Under the pieces are notes generated by a model, which was given only the letters and a program-made list of their open reading frames with translations, did not search any database and was not told the DNA's origin. Made by a program: the position numbers and the translations under genes. DNA of 64,000 bases from Solirubrobacteraceae bacterium (GTDB lineage: Bacteria > Actinomycetota > Thermoleophilia > Solirubrobacterales > Solirubrobacteraceae), in the NCBI GenBank assembly GCA_025451035.1, contig JANWLE010000010.1, forward strand, positions 1-64,000, given 5' to 3'. Numbering within the stretch: the first letter of the stretch is position 1; each line of letters begins with the position of its first letter. Shown here one piece after another: positions 1 through 7,862 of this stretch.

Positions 1-104
1 CGTAGTCTCCTGTCCTGCCAGCGCGGCCACGCCGCTCATCCAGCTAGGACAGCACCGACGGTTCCGCAGGCATACCTCATATGCCTAGCCCTGACACCGT
101 CGCC

Positions 105-3100
105 CTATTCAGGCTGAGCGGCCTCGGTGAGACTGTAGGTCCTAAATGTCTTGCTGCTGCGAGTGTCCGCTCGCACTGCGCTGCTCAACCGATACACAAC
201 TGCAGTGCGCCCCGCCGGAGCGTCCAAGGTGATCGCATAGTGCCCATTTGCCTTTGGTTTGACCCGCGCCACGATCTTCCCGCGCGTGCAGTTGGACCCC
301 ATCCGCGAGACCAGGATCCAGGAGCGCGGTCTCGTCAACGGCCGCACGACTTCTCCCGACAGCACCGTCCGTCCACCTCTACTCACCGGCGGCTCCAGCA
401 CCAGCCGGCGTGTTAGCTTCAAGTCCAACGACCGCAACCCTCCGACCATCGCCACGTAACGGGCCCTGTTCGAGAACCGCAGACCCACTGGTGGGAGGGG
501 CGCCCGGGTGCTAAAGAACCCGTCCCTGCGGACTCTGGCGGACGCGACTCTCTGATGGCCATCAAACAAAATCTCGACCACCTTCCCAACCAACCGCCCT
601 TCGGCAACACCGGTCAACAACACTCCGCCGCCCCGCATGGCGACATCGGTGAGGGTCAAACGCCTGTTGGCGCAGACCAGCGCGAGCTGTGGCGCTGAGG
701 CGTTGGCCGGTGGGCTCGCTGATGGCGCTTGCGAGCCCGGCTTATTTTCTGCGGATTGTTGCGGCGGCGCTGGTTGGGGCTTGACGGTGATCGCGTGCGT
801 CGCGGTAGATATGCATCCCGGTCCACCGGCCGCTTTCAGCGTCAGGATGTAGCTACCGGCTTGCTGGAAGGCGTGTTCGAATGTGGCGCCCGTACCGGCA
901 GCGCCGTCTGAAGTCTGCCATCCGAACGTGGCGGTCGGGATGCTGGTCGCAGTGAAGGTGACGGTACTACCAACGGCTGCGCTTTCCGCGCCGCTTATCA
1001 CAGGGTTGGGGACGATGCCTTCGTGACCGGTCAGCTCAAGTGCCCCCTTGTCCTGTAGCCCCGGCAGGCAGCTGCCCACGCCGTTCAGCACGCGCGGATC
1101 TCCAACCAGATCGGTGCTAGAGGGTGTCAGGTTGCCCGGCAGCGAGACCGTGCCCGCCGGCACGCTGTCCACCCCGTCCCAGGCTGGGTTGAGCACGTAG
1201 CTGGTGCCGGGGTGAGCAAAGATGGCCGCCACCGATTCGGTGAAGGTGTTCCCGTCGTTGCCGGTTGGACATTCGATCGTCCCGACCGTTCCCGACTGCT
1301 TCTGGCTGACACCTGGCACCTCGGTGTAGGAGCAGTGGATTGTGACGGTACCGGTCCCTCCTGGGCCGACCGCCACCGCGGAGGCGGCCACAGTCGAGAT
1401 GATCACCGGCGGTATCTTCGCGGCGGGAGGCTCGATGAGGATCGACGTCTCGATGTTCACGAGGGCGGTGCTCGCGGCGTTTTTATCGACGGTCGCAGTG
1501 ATGGAGTTGACGTTCTTGTCGCGCACGCCCTCCTCGCCGGCGTCGATGGTCGAGCTGGCGACGGTCAGCGTGTCCGTTTCGCCCCCGGTGGCTGTGAACA
1601 GCATGCCGCTTCCGCCGAGCACCAGCGAGTTTTCGAGGACCAGGCCGAGGCCTTCAGTGGCGATCACCGCGATGCCGCCAGCTGCCTGCATGCGAACTGT
1701 GGAGCGCCTTATGAAATCCGTGCCTTCACCGCCGAGGCTTACAGTGGGTTCGCCGCCGCTGTTGATCACAGTCGAATCGGTAAGCATGCTTGGGCCATTC
1801 GCGATCAATGCGCTACCGAGTCCAGATGTCAATGTCACTCGTTCGAGGTTCGCCGAGTGACTGGCTCTGATACCCAGTGCTTCACCTACGGAATTGGACA
1901 GGAGAATGGTGCTGTCGGTGAGCTTGAGGCTCCCGCCGCAGCCGATTCCTTCGCCGTTACCTTCTCCCGCGATTGTGATTTCATCGCCTTCCCCTTCGAG
2001 GTCCTTTCCCGTAAACACGCCGCAAGTATTGGTATTCGGGTTCGTCATTTCGACCCGTGTGTCATTGAGGGTCATGGCCTTCCCTGCAAATATGCCGCAC
2101 CCGTGTCCAGCATTGGTGACGTGATCGCCGACTGCTAGGACCGCGCCGGCGGCGAACACGGCTTCGCTGCTTTCGGCGTTGGAGAGCGTGACGGTGCTGT
2201 TTGCGATCGTGAGGTTGCCGGTCGTGTTCAGACCGGTATCCCTGCCTGCGACGCTGATGGTGTCGTTGCTGGCCGTGATGCCGGTGTCTGAGTTGACGCC
2301 GTACCCGTTCGGCTGGCTGTTGGTGAGGGTGATCGTTGTGTTTTCGAGCGTGCTTTCACCCACGTCGTTGACGGCGAGCCCGCTACCGGCAACGGTGATT
2401 GTGGTGTTGGCCGTGTGGATGTCGGCGAAGGTGTTTATCCCATATCCCGATGAAATCGGGTCGGTCATGTTGATCTTGGTGTTGGTGGCCGAGATCACGC
2501 CGTTGATGCCGTTGAGGCCGTAGCCGGTCCCGTCGACGGTGATCGTCGCGCCCGTGACGGTGATCGGGCCGCCCCTGTTGTTGATGGCGTAGCCCTCAGA
2601 TTCGGTGCCCGCGATATGGACGAAGCCGCCGCTGACCGTGACGCTTGCGGGGCCCGCCCATCCGGCGTTTATACCGTCTGCGAATCCACTATCAGCGAGC
2701 TGTTCGACGCCCACGTCGTTGAGACTCAAGTCGGCTTCAGGCGCCTCGATGGCGTCTTCATTGTCGCCCGCGGGGTGGATCACCCGGAGATGTTCGAGCA
2801 CGAGCGCGGTCGCACTGGCGGCTTCGATCGTGTTCACTCCACCTCCACTGACACCGGAGATGATCGTGCTCGTCGCCGGGTCGCTGCCGCTACCCGCCCC
2901 AACGATAGTCAGGCCGTTCACCGCAGAGCTCAGGATCAGGTCTTCGCTGTAGGTGCCGGCGGCCGCGTCGATCGTGGCCGGTTCGCCCGCCAGCGCAGCC
3001 TGTTCGATCGCGTAGCCAAGCGTCTTACACCCCGCCGACTGGCAGTTGCCGCTGTCGCTGCCGTGTACGACATCTACGTGAAGGACGGTGTCCGCCCTCG

Positions 3101-3275
3101 CGCTTGATGGCCAGATGCCGGCCAGCATGGCAAGCACGCTTATGCCGATCAGCAGCCAGCCCCGTTCCCGGCGGTGACTGCGAGGCGCACCCATCGACCA
3201 GGTTCGAGTCAGAGGAGGACGGTCGGACGACACCGTCGCACAAGCCGAACGCCCCATCTGCAAACCACCGGCCAT
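105..3275 (-). CDS. Secreted right-handed beta-helix / PKD-domain surface protein
   Basis: A 1056-residue protein with an N-terminal hydrophobic segment ending near an ARAD signal-cleavage-like site. The more usual start is probably the internal Met at residue 28 (position 3194). Roughly residues 60-640 are degenerate repeats rich in N, T, G, S and V (patterns such as LTIANSTVTLSN), typical of parallel beta-helix proteins. Near residue 790 there is a PKD-like Ig fold (VTFTATSIPTATFGWQTSDG, then GSYILTLKA). A proline/serine linker follows, then a C-terminal beta-rich part with no family I recognise. It is likely exported or cell-wall exposed. Beta-helix folds occur in polysaccharide lyases and adhesins, but I see no catalytic signature, so enzyme activity is not claimed. 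It stands alone, with a decayed region upstream. Confidence 0.8.
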   Translation of the reverse strand: MAGGLQMGRSACATVSSDRPPLTRTWSMGAPRSHRRERGWLLIGISVLAMLAGIWPSSARADTVLHVDVVHGSDSGNCQSAGCKTLGYAIEQAALAGEPATIDAAAGTYSEDLILSSAVNGLTIVGAGSGSDPATSTIISGVSGGGVNTIEAASATALVLEHLRVIHPAGDNEDAIEAPEADLSLNDVGVEQLADSGFADGINAGWAGPASVTVSGGFVHIAGTESEGYAINNRGGPITVTGATITVDGTGYGLNGINGVISATNTKINMTDPISSGYGINTFADIHTANTTITVAGSGLAVNDVGESTLENTTITLTNSQPNGYGVNSDTGITASNDTISVAGRDTGLNTTGNLTIANSTVTLSNAESSEAVFAAGAVLAVGDHVTNAGHGCGIFAGKAMTLNDTRVEMTNPNTNTCGVFTGKDLEGEGDEITIAGEGNGEGIGCGGSLKLTDSTILLSNSVGEALGIRASHSANLERVTLTSGLGSALIANGPSMLTDSTVINSGGEPTVSLGGEGTDFIRRSTVRMQAAGGIAVIATEGLGLVLENSLVLGGSGMLFTATGGETDTLTVASSTIDAGEEGVRDKNVNSITATVDKNAASTALVNIETSILIEPPAAKIPPVIISTVAASAVAVGPGGTGTVTIHCSYTEVPGVSQKQSGTVGTIECPTGNDGNTFTESVAAIFAHPGTSYVLNPAWDGVDSVPAGTVSLPGNLTPSSTDLVGDPRVLNGVGSCLPGLQDKGALELTGHEGIVPNPVISGAESAAVGSTVTFTATSIPTATFGWQTSDGAAGTGATFEHAFQQAGSYILTLKAAGGPGCISTATHAITVKPQPAPPQQSAENKPGSQAPSASPPANASAPQLALVCANRRLTLTDVAMRGGGVLLTGVAEGRLVGKVVEILFDGHQRVASARVRRDGFFSTRAPLPPVGLRFSNRARYVAMVGGLRSLDLKLTRRLVLEPPVSRGGRTVLSGEVVRPLTRPRSWILVSRMGSNCTRGKIVARVKPKANGHYAITLDAPAGRTAVVYRLSSAVRADTRSSKTFRTYSLTEAAQPE

Positions 3276-3512
3276 AGGAACCTCCTACGCACCGGCTACG
3301 GGAGCATCGATTTTCTCGAGGACCACTGAGACCCTCGGAGTCACCTGACTCCTACTTCAGATGTTCACCTTATCCCACCGCACGATCCCCAGTCAAGGCC
3401 CACAGCCGCGTCCGCTAGCCGCGCATCTCCGCGTTCTGGTTCACCCACAACGAGCTCACGTCCGACAGGCCCGCCAGCCACCAACAAGCCTTCAGGCTCT
3501 CTCTCGTCTGTG

Positions 3513-3881
3513 TCAGGAGGCTGGGAAGCTCACTTGCACGCGCAGCCCTCCCTCGGTGCGGGACGCCACGACCAGAGTGGCGTTGTGGGCCTGAGCGATC
3601 GCTGCAACGATCGACAACCCCAGCCCGTGACCGTCGCCCCGGTTCGTGCGCTCGGCGCCGAGGCGCTGGAAGGGCTGGGAGAGGCGCTCGAGCTCGGCAG
3701 GCGCGACGGTCGGGCCACTGTTCTTGACTGACAGGACCGCTCCCGCGGCGGTGGTGGCGGTCGCGACGTCGATGTGCCCCCCGGTCTTGTTGTGGCGGAT
3801 CGCGTTGTCGAGCACGTTTGCGACCAGACGCGGAACCGAGCCACAAAGAGCGAGGCCATCAGAGGTGTGAGGCCGCGCCAC
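3513..3881 (-). pseudogene. C-terminal HATPase stub of a sensor histidine kinase
   Basis: The reading frame encodes only the ATP-binding half of an OmpR-type histidine kinase. It has an N-box (LVANVLDNAIRHN), a short G1-like segment (VKNSGPTV) and a good G2 box (GDGHGLGLSIV) ending in VQVSFPAS. No H-box, dimerisation domain, sensor or membrane segment is found upstream in any frame; the sequence before it is non-coding in character. A functional kinase needs those parts, so I read this as the tail of a deleted gene. A response-regulator start survives at 5350-5514 on the same strand, consistent with a former regulator-kinase operon interrupted in the middle. Confidence 0.75.
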
Positions 3882-4399
3882 CCGAGCTCACCACGCCGAA
3901 AGGCGAGATGAAGCGAAGGTTCCTCAAGCGGCCCGGGACCGCGTCGTCTTTCTAGAGCGGCCTGTGACGGCAGCCGGCATGAACTCCCCACCTCTGCCGG
4001 CCGCCGTCACAATCCCGCGGGCGCGAGCGCGCCTTCACCCCCGCCAAAAAGCAGCACCGAACTCAAACGCGAGCAGGCTCTCGCCAAGGCCCCGAAGTCC
4101 TAAGCGCCCGGATAGCGCCTGAAACCGGAGAGGGCGCTATCCAGTCGTCGCCGGCGAGGATCCGCCACTCCGCCCGTCTTGTTGACAGCGGTTGCGGAGG
4201 ACTCGGGCTGCTGCCACTCCAGCTTTTCGGACATTGGAGATAGTCCAGCCAACCATCAGTGACCTGCAACGCCCGGTGCGACCATCGATGGTCTCCATGG
4301 CGGACTCTCTGCGTTGTGGATACGGCTCGGGGTGAGCAGGCTTCGGGGAGTCTGCAAAACCGCGCGGGCGCCGACCCACGCCCGTACAATCGCAACGCA
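3882..4399. other. Gene-less, decayed stretch with one long inverted repeat
   Basis: No reading frame here resembles a known family. Overlapping frames on both strands have the low-complexity Arg/Ala/Pro composition typical of shadow frames in GC-rich DNA. The only clear structure is the inverted repeat at 3964-4010. Confidence 0.5.
3964..4010. repeat. 16-bp inverted repeat (one mismatch), stem-loop
   Basis: Left arm GTGACGGCAGCCGGCA (3964-3979) pairs with TGCCGGCCGCCGTCAC (3995-4010) at 15 of 16 positions around a 15-base loop. No T-run follows on either strand, so it is not a textbook intrinsic terminator. It could be a terminator remnant, a protein site or the end of a lost mobile element. 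Confidence 0.6.
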
Positions 4400-4723
4400 A
4401 TGCCGATCGAGCACTTCGCTCGGACTGCCCATGCCGTGCTGCGGCTCGACCAACGGCGCCTGACACGCTCGGACGTCGAGCAGGCCGGTACTCTCAATAC
4501 AGCCATGTACGCGTACTACGACCGCGACGCAGACATCGCCTGGCTCCCGACTGGCGAGTCCGGCGATGTCGTCAGCGAGCGCGTCCCCGGCGGACTGCGG
4601 GACTACGACCGCGCGACCCACACGCTTGTCGCCATCGAGGTATGGGACGCCAGCACACGCCTGCCCGCGACTTTGCTAGAGGCCCTGCCAGCGCCGACGG
4701 TTCCGCATAGCGCCGCGGCATAA
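4400..4723 (+). CDS. DUF2283-family small protein
   Basis: The C-terminal 72 residues, from an internal Met at 4505, match the DUF2283 pattern: a short beta-rich domain starting with YYDRDADIAWL and ending in LVAIEVWDASTRLP, where family members have a 'DxxADxxYI...GIEIxxAS' layout. The 35 residues before 4505 are less convincing, so the true start may be 4505. Family function is unknown; such proteins are often near mobile or toxin-antitoxin DNA. It sits inside the decayed region and may itself be a survivor of transferred DNA. Confidence 0.6.
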   Translation: MPIEHFARTAHAVLRLDQRRLTRSDVEQAGTLNTAMYAYYDRDADIAWLPTGESGDVVSERVPGGLRDYDRATHTLVAIEVWDASTRLPATLLEALPAPTVPHSAAA

Positions 4724-4993
4724 CTGAAGGCCCCGTATTGGGGCGGCTCCAAATCTACAAGCGCCCCGGGCAACAGTGCGCACCAGCACACGGCCGCCAG
4801 CAAGCCTTCAGCGCGCGCTTGGCCTGCCAGCTCCTTCTCCCATATGACTTCTCTTACAGCTCACGGGCCGGTCGGGTGCCTCAATGTCCAATCGACCGCT
4901 GCGCGGATCGCTAAAGACCACCCTGGAGCTACCGCCGGAGCCGGAACGCCGAAGGCCGAGCCAAGGCTGGTTTCTTGCGCGCCCTGGACTACA

Positions 4994-5167
4994 TCATTTC
5001 GGTCGCCGAGGTTTCGGCTTCTGCTCGCGTCGCTCTTGGGCCTCGCGCTTGAGCTGGGCTTGCTTCCCAGCTATCTCAGCGGCGCGCTCGGCCTGACGCG
5101 CTTGCGCCAGGCTCCGCGACTTAGCGGCGTCGGCGATGTGATCCTTGGGCTTCTGTTGGCGATTCAT
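4994..5167 (-). CDS. 57-residue charged small protein
   Basis: A short reading frame with an ATG at 5167 preceded by a strong purine-rich ribosome site (GGGGAGGT, 4 bases from GGAGG to the ATG). The product is highly charged: MNRQQKPKDH at the start, repeated Ala/Gln/Arg/Glu (AQARQAERAAEIAGK) in the middle and a basic tail (KPKPRRPK). The middle has the pattern of one long amphipathic helix. I recognise no family. The ribosome site and the helical composition argue that it is real rather than a shadow frame. It may be a nucleic-acid-binding or scaffold micro-protein. Confidence 0.55.
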   Translation of the reverse strand: MNRQQKPKDHIADAAKSRSLAQARQAERAAEIAGKQAQLKREAQERREQKPKPRRPK

Positions 5168-5349
5168 AGCACCTCCCCGTAGAGACAGTCACTCTACGCT
5201 CATACACAAGCCCACACGAATCGGTCCACACCACCGGCCAGTCCTCATCGGAGACCACTCCTTCACGCAGCTGGCTTCCGCGAAGCAGGGCACCTGCGGG
5301 GCGGCGGGCCAGGCGCCCACTGCGTGATCGAAACAGGACTCGGGGCTAC

Positions 5350-5514
5350 TCAGTGCGCCCGGCGGCTGAGTGGAGACCTGTCGCCGACCGACCAATTGTG
5401 TCCGAACGGATCTCGGAAGCCGCCTTGGCGGTGCGTTCCCCAGGGCCGCTGGTGGTCTTCGAGCGCAAGCGCCTCACGCACGGCCGCGTCGTCGTCGACG
5501 ACCAGCAGATGCAT
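5350..5514 (-). pseudogene. Response-regulator N-terminus fused to a VOC/glyoxalase tail
   Basis: The first 16-18 residues (MHLLVVDDDAAVREALAL) are the start of a receiver domain, with the acidic DDD cluster that binds Mg2+. The reading frame then continues without a break into RQGGFRDPFGHNWSVGD, which fits the C-terminal strand of VOC (glyoxalase/bleomycin-resistance) proteins. Neither domain is complete, and the phospho-acceptor Asp is missing. The simplest reading is a deletion that joined two unrelated genes. Together with the kinase stub at 3513-3881 it marks a lost two-component system. Confidence 0.6.
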
Positions 5515-5660
5515 GGGCTGATATTGACGCGCCAACGTGAAAGAAAGCTGAAAGTACGACCTCGCCCCAGATGCGCGCCTGAAGCCAGCCACGAGCGCGT
5601 CCGCTTCGCGCAAGGAGCAAGGCTCGGGTAGTAGCGCCGACGGCGGATAGCGGGCGGCAG

Positions 5661-6473
5661 CTACGGCGCGCGGTAGAGTTGGATGTGGCCGCTGCCGGTC
5701 TTGGCTCTGATCGTGATCGTCTTGCCGGATGTCTCGGGTTTCTCTTCGATTGGCAGTTCGGAGTCGACGCGCCCCGAGCCGGTCACGACGTCCAGCCGCG
5801 CGGCCTGCCCGGCCGGGATCCCGATCGCGAGCTCTCCGGCGCCGCTAGCGAGGTCTACGTCGGCGTGCACCGCCCCCAGGCTCGTGGGCCCGGAGCCTGC
5901 GCGTGTCCGTACCGGGCCGTGCACTGTGGTGACGTCGAGCATGCCGTTGCCGCGCGCGGCAGACAGCCCGCCACCGATCTCGCCGAACCGCGCGTCGCCC
6001 GAGCCCGAGCGCAGCTCGACCGAGCCGCTCACCCGGCCGACCTGACAGGTGCTGCTGCCATACCGTAGGCGAAGGTCGCCGTCGACCTCGTCCAACGAGA
6101 TCGACGATCCGCCGGACGCGATGTCGGCGGCGCCGCAGCGGCCGTCGACGGTGATGTCGGCGGTGACCGATGTCGCCTTTACCGCGGAGCCGCTGGGCAC
6201 GGTGACGGTCACGTCCATCGCGTTGCGAACCTGCCGACGCCCACCGAGGATCGGCAGGTCGAAGATCCCGCCCTGGCGCGGGGCCGTCACGTACAGCGTG
6301 GAGCCGCGCAGCTCGACGAGGGTGCGCTCGACGATGTCGGAGTCGGCGACGCGGGGCACGAGGGTCACGCTCGCCTCGGTCAGCCCGTCCCGGGCGTGCA
6401 CGGTGAGCGAGCCACTGCCGATGCGTACCTGCAAGCCGGTCTGTCCAGAAAGCGGGAACGTCGTGGTGCTCAT
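5661..6473 (-). CDS. DUF4097-type beta-strand repeat protein
   Basis: A 270-residue protein without signal peptide or membrane segment. It is made of short repeating strands (IGSGSLTVHA, LRYGSSTCQV, LRSGSGDARF, TRAGSGPTSL, AKTGSGHIQL), the regular 'GSG' ladder of DUF4097 (putative adhesin/auto-transporter-like) domains. The start at 6473 has an AGGAGG site six bases upstream. It lies 15 bp after the ribbon-helix-helix gene at 6489-6962 on the same strand, so the two are probably co-transcribed. Cytoplasmic DUF4097 proteins are often paired with small transcription regulators; the molecular role is unknown. Confidence 0.85.
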   Translation of the reverse strand: MSTTTFPLSGQTGLQVRIGSGSLTVHARDGLTEASVTLVPRVADSDIVERTLVELRGSTLYVTAPRQGGIFDLPILGGRRQVRNAMDVTVTVPSGSAVKATSVTADITVDGRCGAADIASGGSSISLDEVDGDLRLRYGSSTCQVGRVSGSVELRSGSGDARFGEIGGGLSAARGNGMLDVTTVHGPVRTRAGSGPTSLGAVHADVDLASGAGELAIGIPAGQAARLDVVTGSGRVDSELPIEEKPETSGKTITIRAKTGSGHIQLYRAP

Positions 6474-6488
6474 GGGTGTCCTCCTGGG

Positions 6489-6962
6489 TTAACCGTTGAT
6501 CCAGCCCGTGATGCGCTGGCCGTAGTGGGTGCGTCCGCCGGGGCCGCTTGTGAGCGCGCTGGTAGCGGCGCGCACGATCCAGCTGTTGACCGAGAGTCCG
6601 TCGCGGCCCGCGGCCGCCTCGATGTCGGCCTTCAACGCCTCGGACAGGCGAAGCGAGACGCGGGCGCTTGCGTCGCCGTCGTCGGCCGGGCGTGCGAGCG
6701 GCTGCGCCTCGCCCCGGGTCACGTCGACGCGCAACTGGCCGCCGTCGAGGCGCACCGATACAGCCGGGGAGCCCGGTAGGTCGAGCAACGCAGCGGTGAT
6801 CTCGTCCGCGGCGTCCGCGAGCGCGTTCATGATCGCGAGCCGCACGGCGGGTTCGACCGTTGTCGCAAGCGTGGCCGCGATCTGCTGGGTCCGCTCGTCG
6901 CCGAGCGCGGCCGACGAGCGGAGCTGATCATGGACCTGCTGGATCAAGTCATCTAGATGCAT
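6489..6962 (-). CDS. Ribbon-helix-helix (HicB/Arc-like) regulator
   Basis: A 157-residue protein. The N-terminal about 90 residues are helical and Ala-rich. Residues 95-140 hold a ribbon-helix-helix DNA-binding fold (ASARVSLRLSEALKADIEAA followed by SVNSWIVRAATSAL), as in Arc, CopG and HicB-type proteins. The chosen start at 6962 lies a few bases after a good -10 element, which implies a leaderless transcript; a longer start at 6992 is possible. Three identical 9-bp repeats spaced 22 bp cover the promoter and fit autorepression by this protein. The gene heads an operon with the DUF4097 gene. No HicA-like toxin is present, so I do not call it a toxin-antitoxin pair. Confidence 0.8.
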   Translation of the reverse strand: MHLDDLIQQVHDQLRSSAALGDERTQQIAATLATTVEPAVRLAIMNALADAADEITAALLDLPGSPAVSVRLDGGQLRVDVTRGEAQPLARPADDGDASARVSLRLSEALKADIEAAAGRDGLSVNSWIVRAATSALTSGPGGRTHYGQRITGWING

Positions 6963-7027
6963 GATGTCATCATAACATCGCTTTGATGTCATTGCAATGT
7001 CGAGTTGATGTCATCTCCTGGTCGAGC
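6962..7027 (-). promoter_or_regulatory. Promoter with three 22-bp iterons (TGATGTCAT)
   Basis: The 9-mer TGATGTCAT occurs at 6962-6970, 6984-6992 and 7006-7014, exactly 22 bp apart. A TCG triplet is also kept at the same offset of each unit. On the minus strand a TTGCAA -35 (6997-6992) and a TATGAT -10 (6974-6969) are separated by 17 bp. The iterons cover the region upstream of -35, the spacer and the -10/start codon. The 22-bp spacing places all sites on one DNA face, which fits cooperative binding by the ribbon-helix-helix protein encoded immediately downstream. Confidence 0.75.
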
Positions 7028-7103
7028 GGCGCGCGTTGCCCCTTTCGGCCCAGAGCGAGGGCCATGCACAGTCTCCGGTGGCGCCTGTGCCACGATCTCG
7101 TAG

Positions 7104-7223
7104 GTACTGGCAGACCAGCCGCGGCACAGCGCCTGCCTGACCCTCGCGCAGCCCTACGGGATTCGCGACTGCTCTGTCCGCGATCCCGCCGGCAACCTGA
7201 TCCGCGTCCAACACCTGCCGTGA
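7104..7223 (+). pseudogene. VOC/glyoxalase C-terminal remnant
   Basis: The open frame between an in-frame stop at 7101 and the stop at 7221 encodes PYGIRDCSVRDPAGNLIRVQ near its end. This is the C-terminal strand signature of VOC-superfamily enzymes (PYGxRxxxxxDPxGNxI). No start codon or upstream domain is present, so this is a gene end only. It is distinct from the VOC tail at 5350-5514. Confidence 0.6.
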
Positions 7224-7263
7224 GCGATCCGGCGATCACAGCCATGAAAAGAAGGCGAGACCC

Positions 7264-7503
7264 ATGAAGACGATGACATGTAAACAACTGGGTGGACCAT
7301 GCGATTTCCCTCACCATGGAAACACTGCAGATGAGGTCATCAAGGCACAGGACAAACATCTAAATGATGTGGTTGCACAAGGCGATGCAACGCACGAAAG
7401 TGCCTTGAAGGAGATGAAGGGTAGGTGGAAGCATCCCATTTCAGGAATGGGCTGGTACAGGAAGGCCAAGCGTGATTTTGCTGCTCTTCCCGACGACAGA
7501 TGA
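7264..7503 (+). CDS. DUF1059-like small protein
   Basis: A 79-residue protein beginning MKTMTCKQLGGPCD, the conserved Cys-containing start of DUF1059 proteins. It continues with HGNTADEVIKAQDKH and ends in a helical segment (FAALPDD). A purine-rich site (GAAGGCGAGA) precedes the ATG. Base composition is clearly lower in GC than its neighbours, which suggests it was acquired. Family members are small soluble proteins of unknown function. Confidence 0.8.
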   Translation: MKTMTCKQLGGPCDFPHHGNTADEVIKAQDKHLNDVVAQGDATHESALKEMKGRWKHPISGMGWYRKAKRDFAALPDDR

Positions 7504-7862
7504 GTGCCGGGCGGTGGGGATCCGACCCGGCGCTCAGCGTCGTCGCGACACCGAGCCCCGGCTCACCCACGACATCGATGTCTCGGCGTCCAGCGCTCAA
7601 CCTTAGTCTTGGCACCCTGGTCGATCACCAACCTGCCCAAGTCGACGCCGCAGGCGGAGGTGTTCGCCAAGCAGTTGAAGTCCCAGTGCCACCGCTTCGT
7701 CGGGCCCACGAGCGTGTACGCGTTCGTGCAAAACGTCGGCGTGGTCAACGACCACGTACACGGGTGCTTCCGGGCGGTCGACTACTGCACCACGGCAAGG
7801 AGCCGCCGAAGATCGAAGTCGGCAATATGAGCACCGCATAGTCCGGCTACGCTTGCCTCTAG
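7504..7862 (+). other. Stretch without a confident gene
   Basis: A plus-strand frame (7504-7830) contains a region that looks more protein-like than shadow sequence (PKSTPQAEVFAKQLKSQC and SVYAFVQNVGVVNDHVHGCF, with two Cys). The first 40 residues are Arg/Pro-rich noise and I recognise no family. It may be the end of a decayed secreted protein gene. Confidence 0.3.

Noticed and set aside
4687-4712. Similarity of CGACGGTTCCGCA here to positions 57-69
   Set aside because: Only 13 bases match; too short to argue for a repeat or attachment site.
6489-6962. HicAB toxin-antitoxin pair
   Set aside because: The ribbon-helix-helix protein has no HicA-like toxin neighbour.
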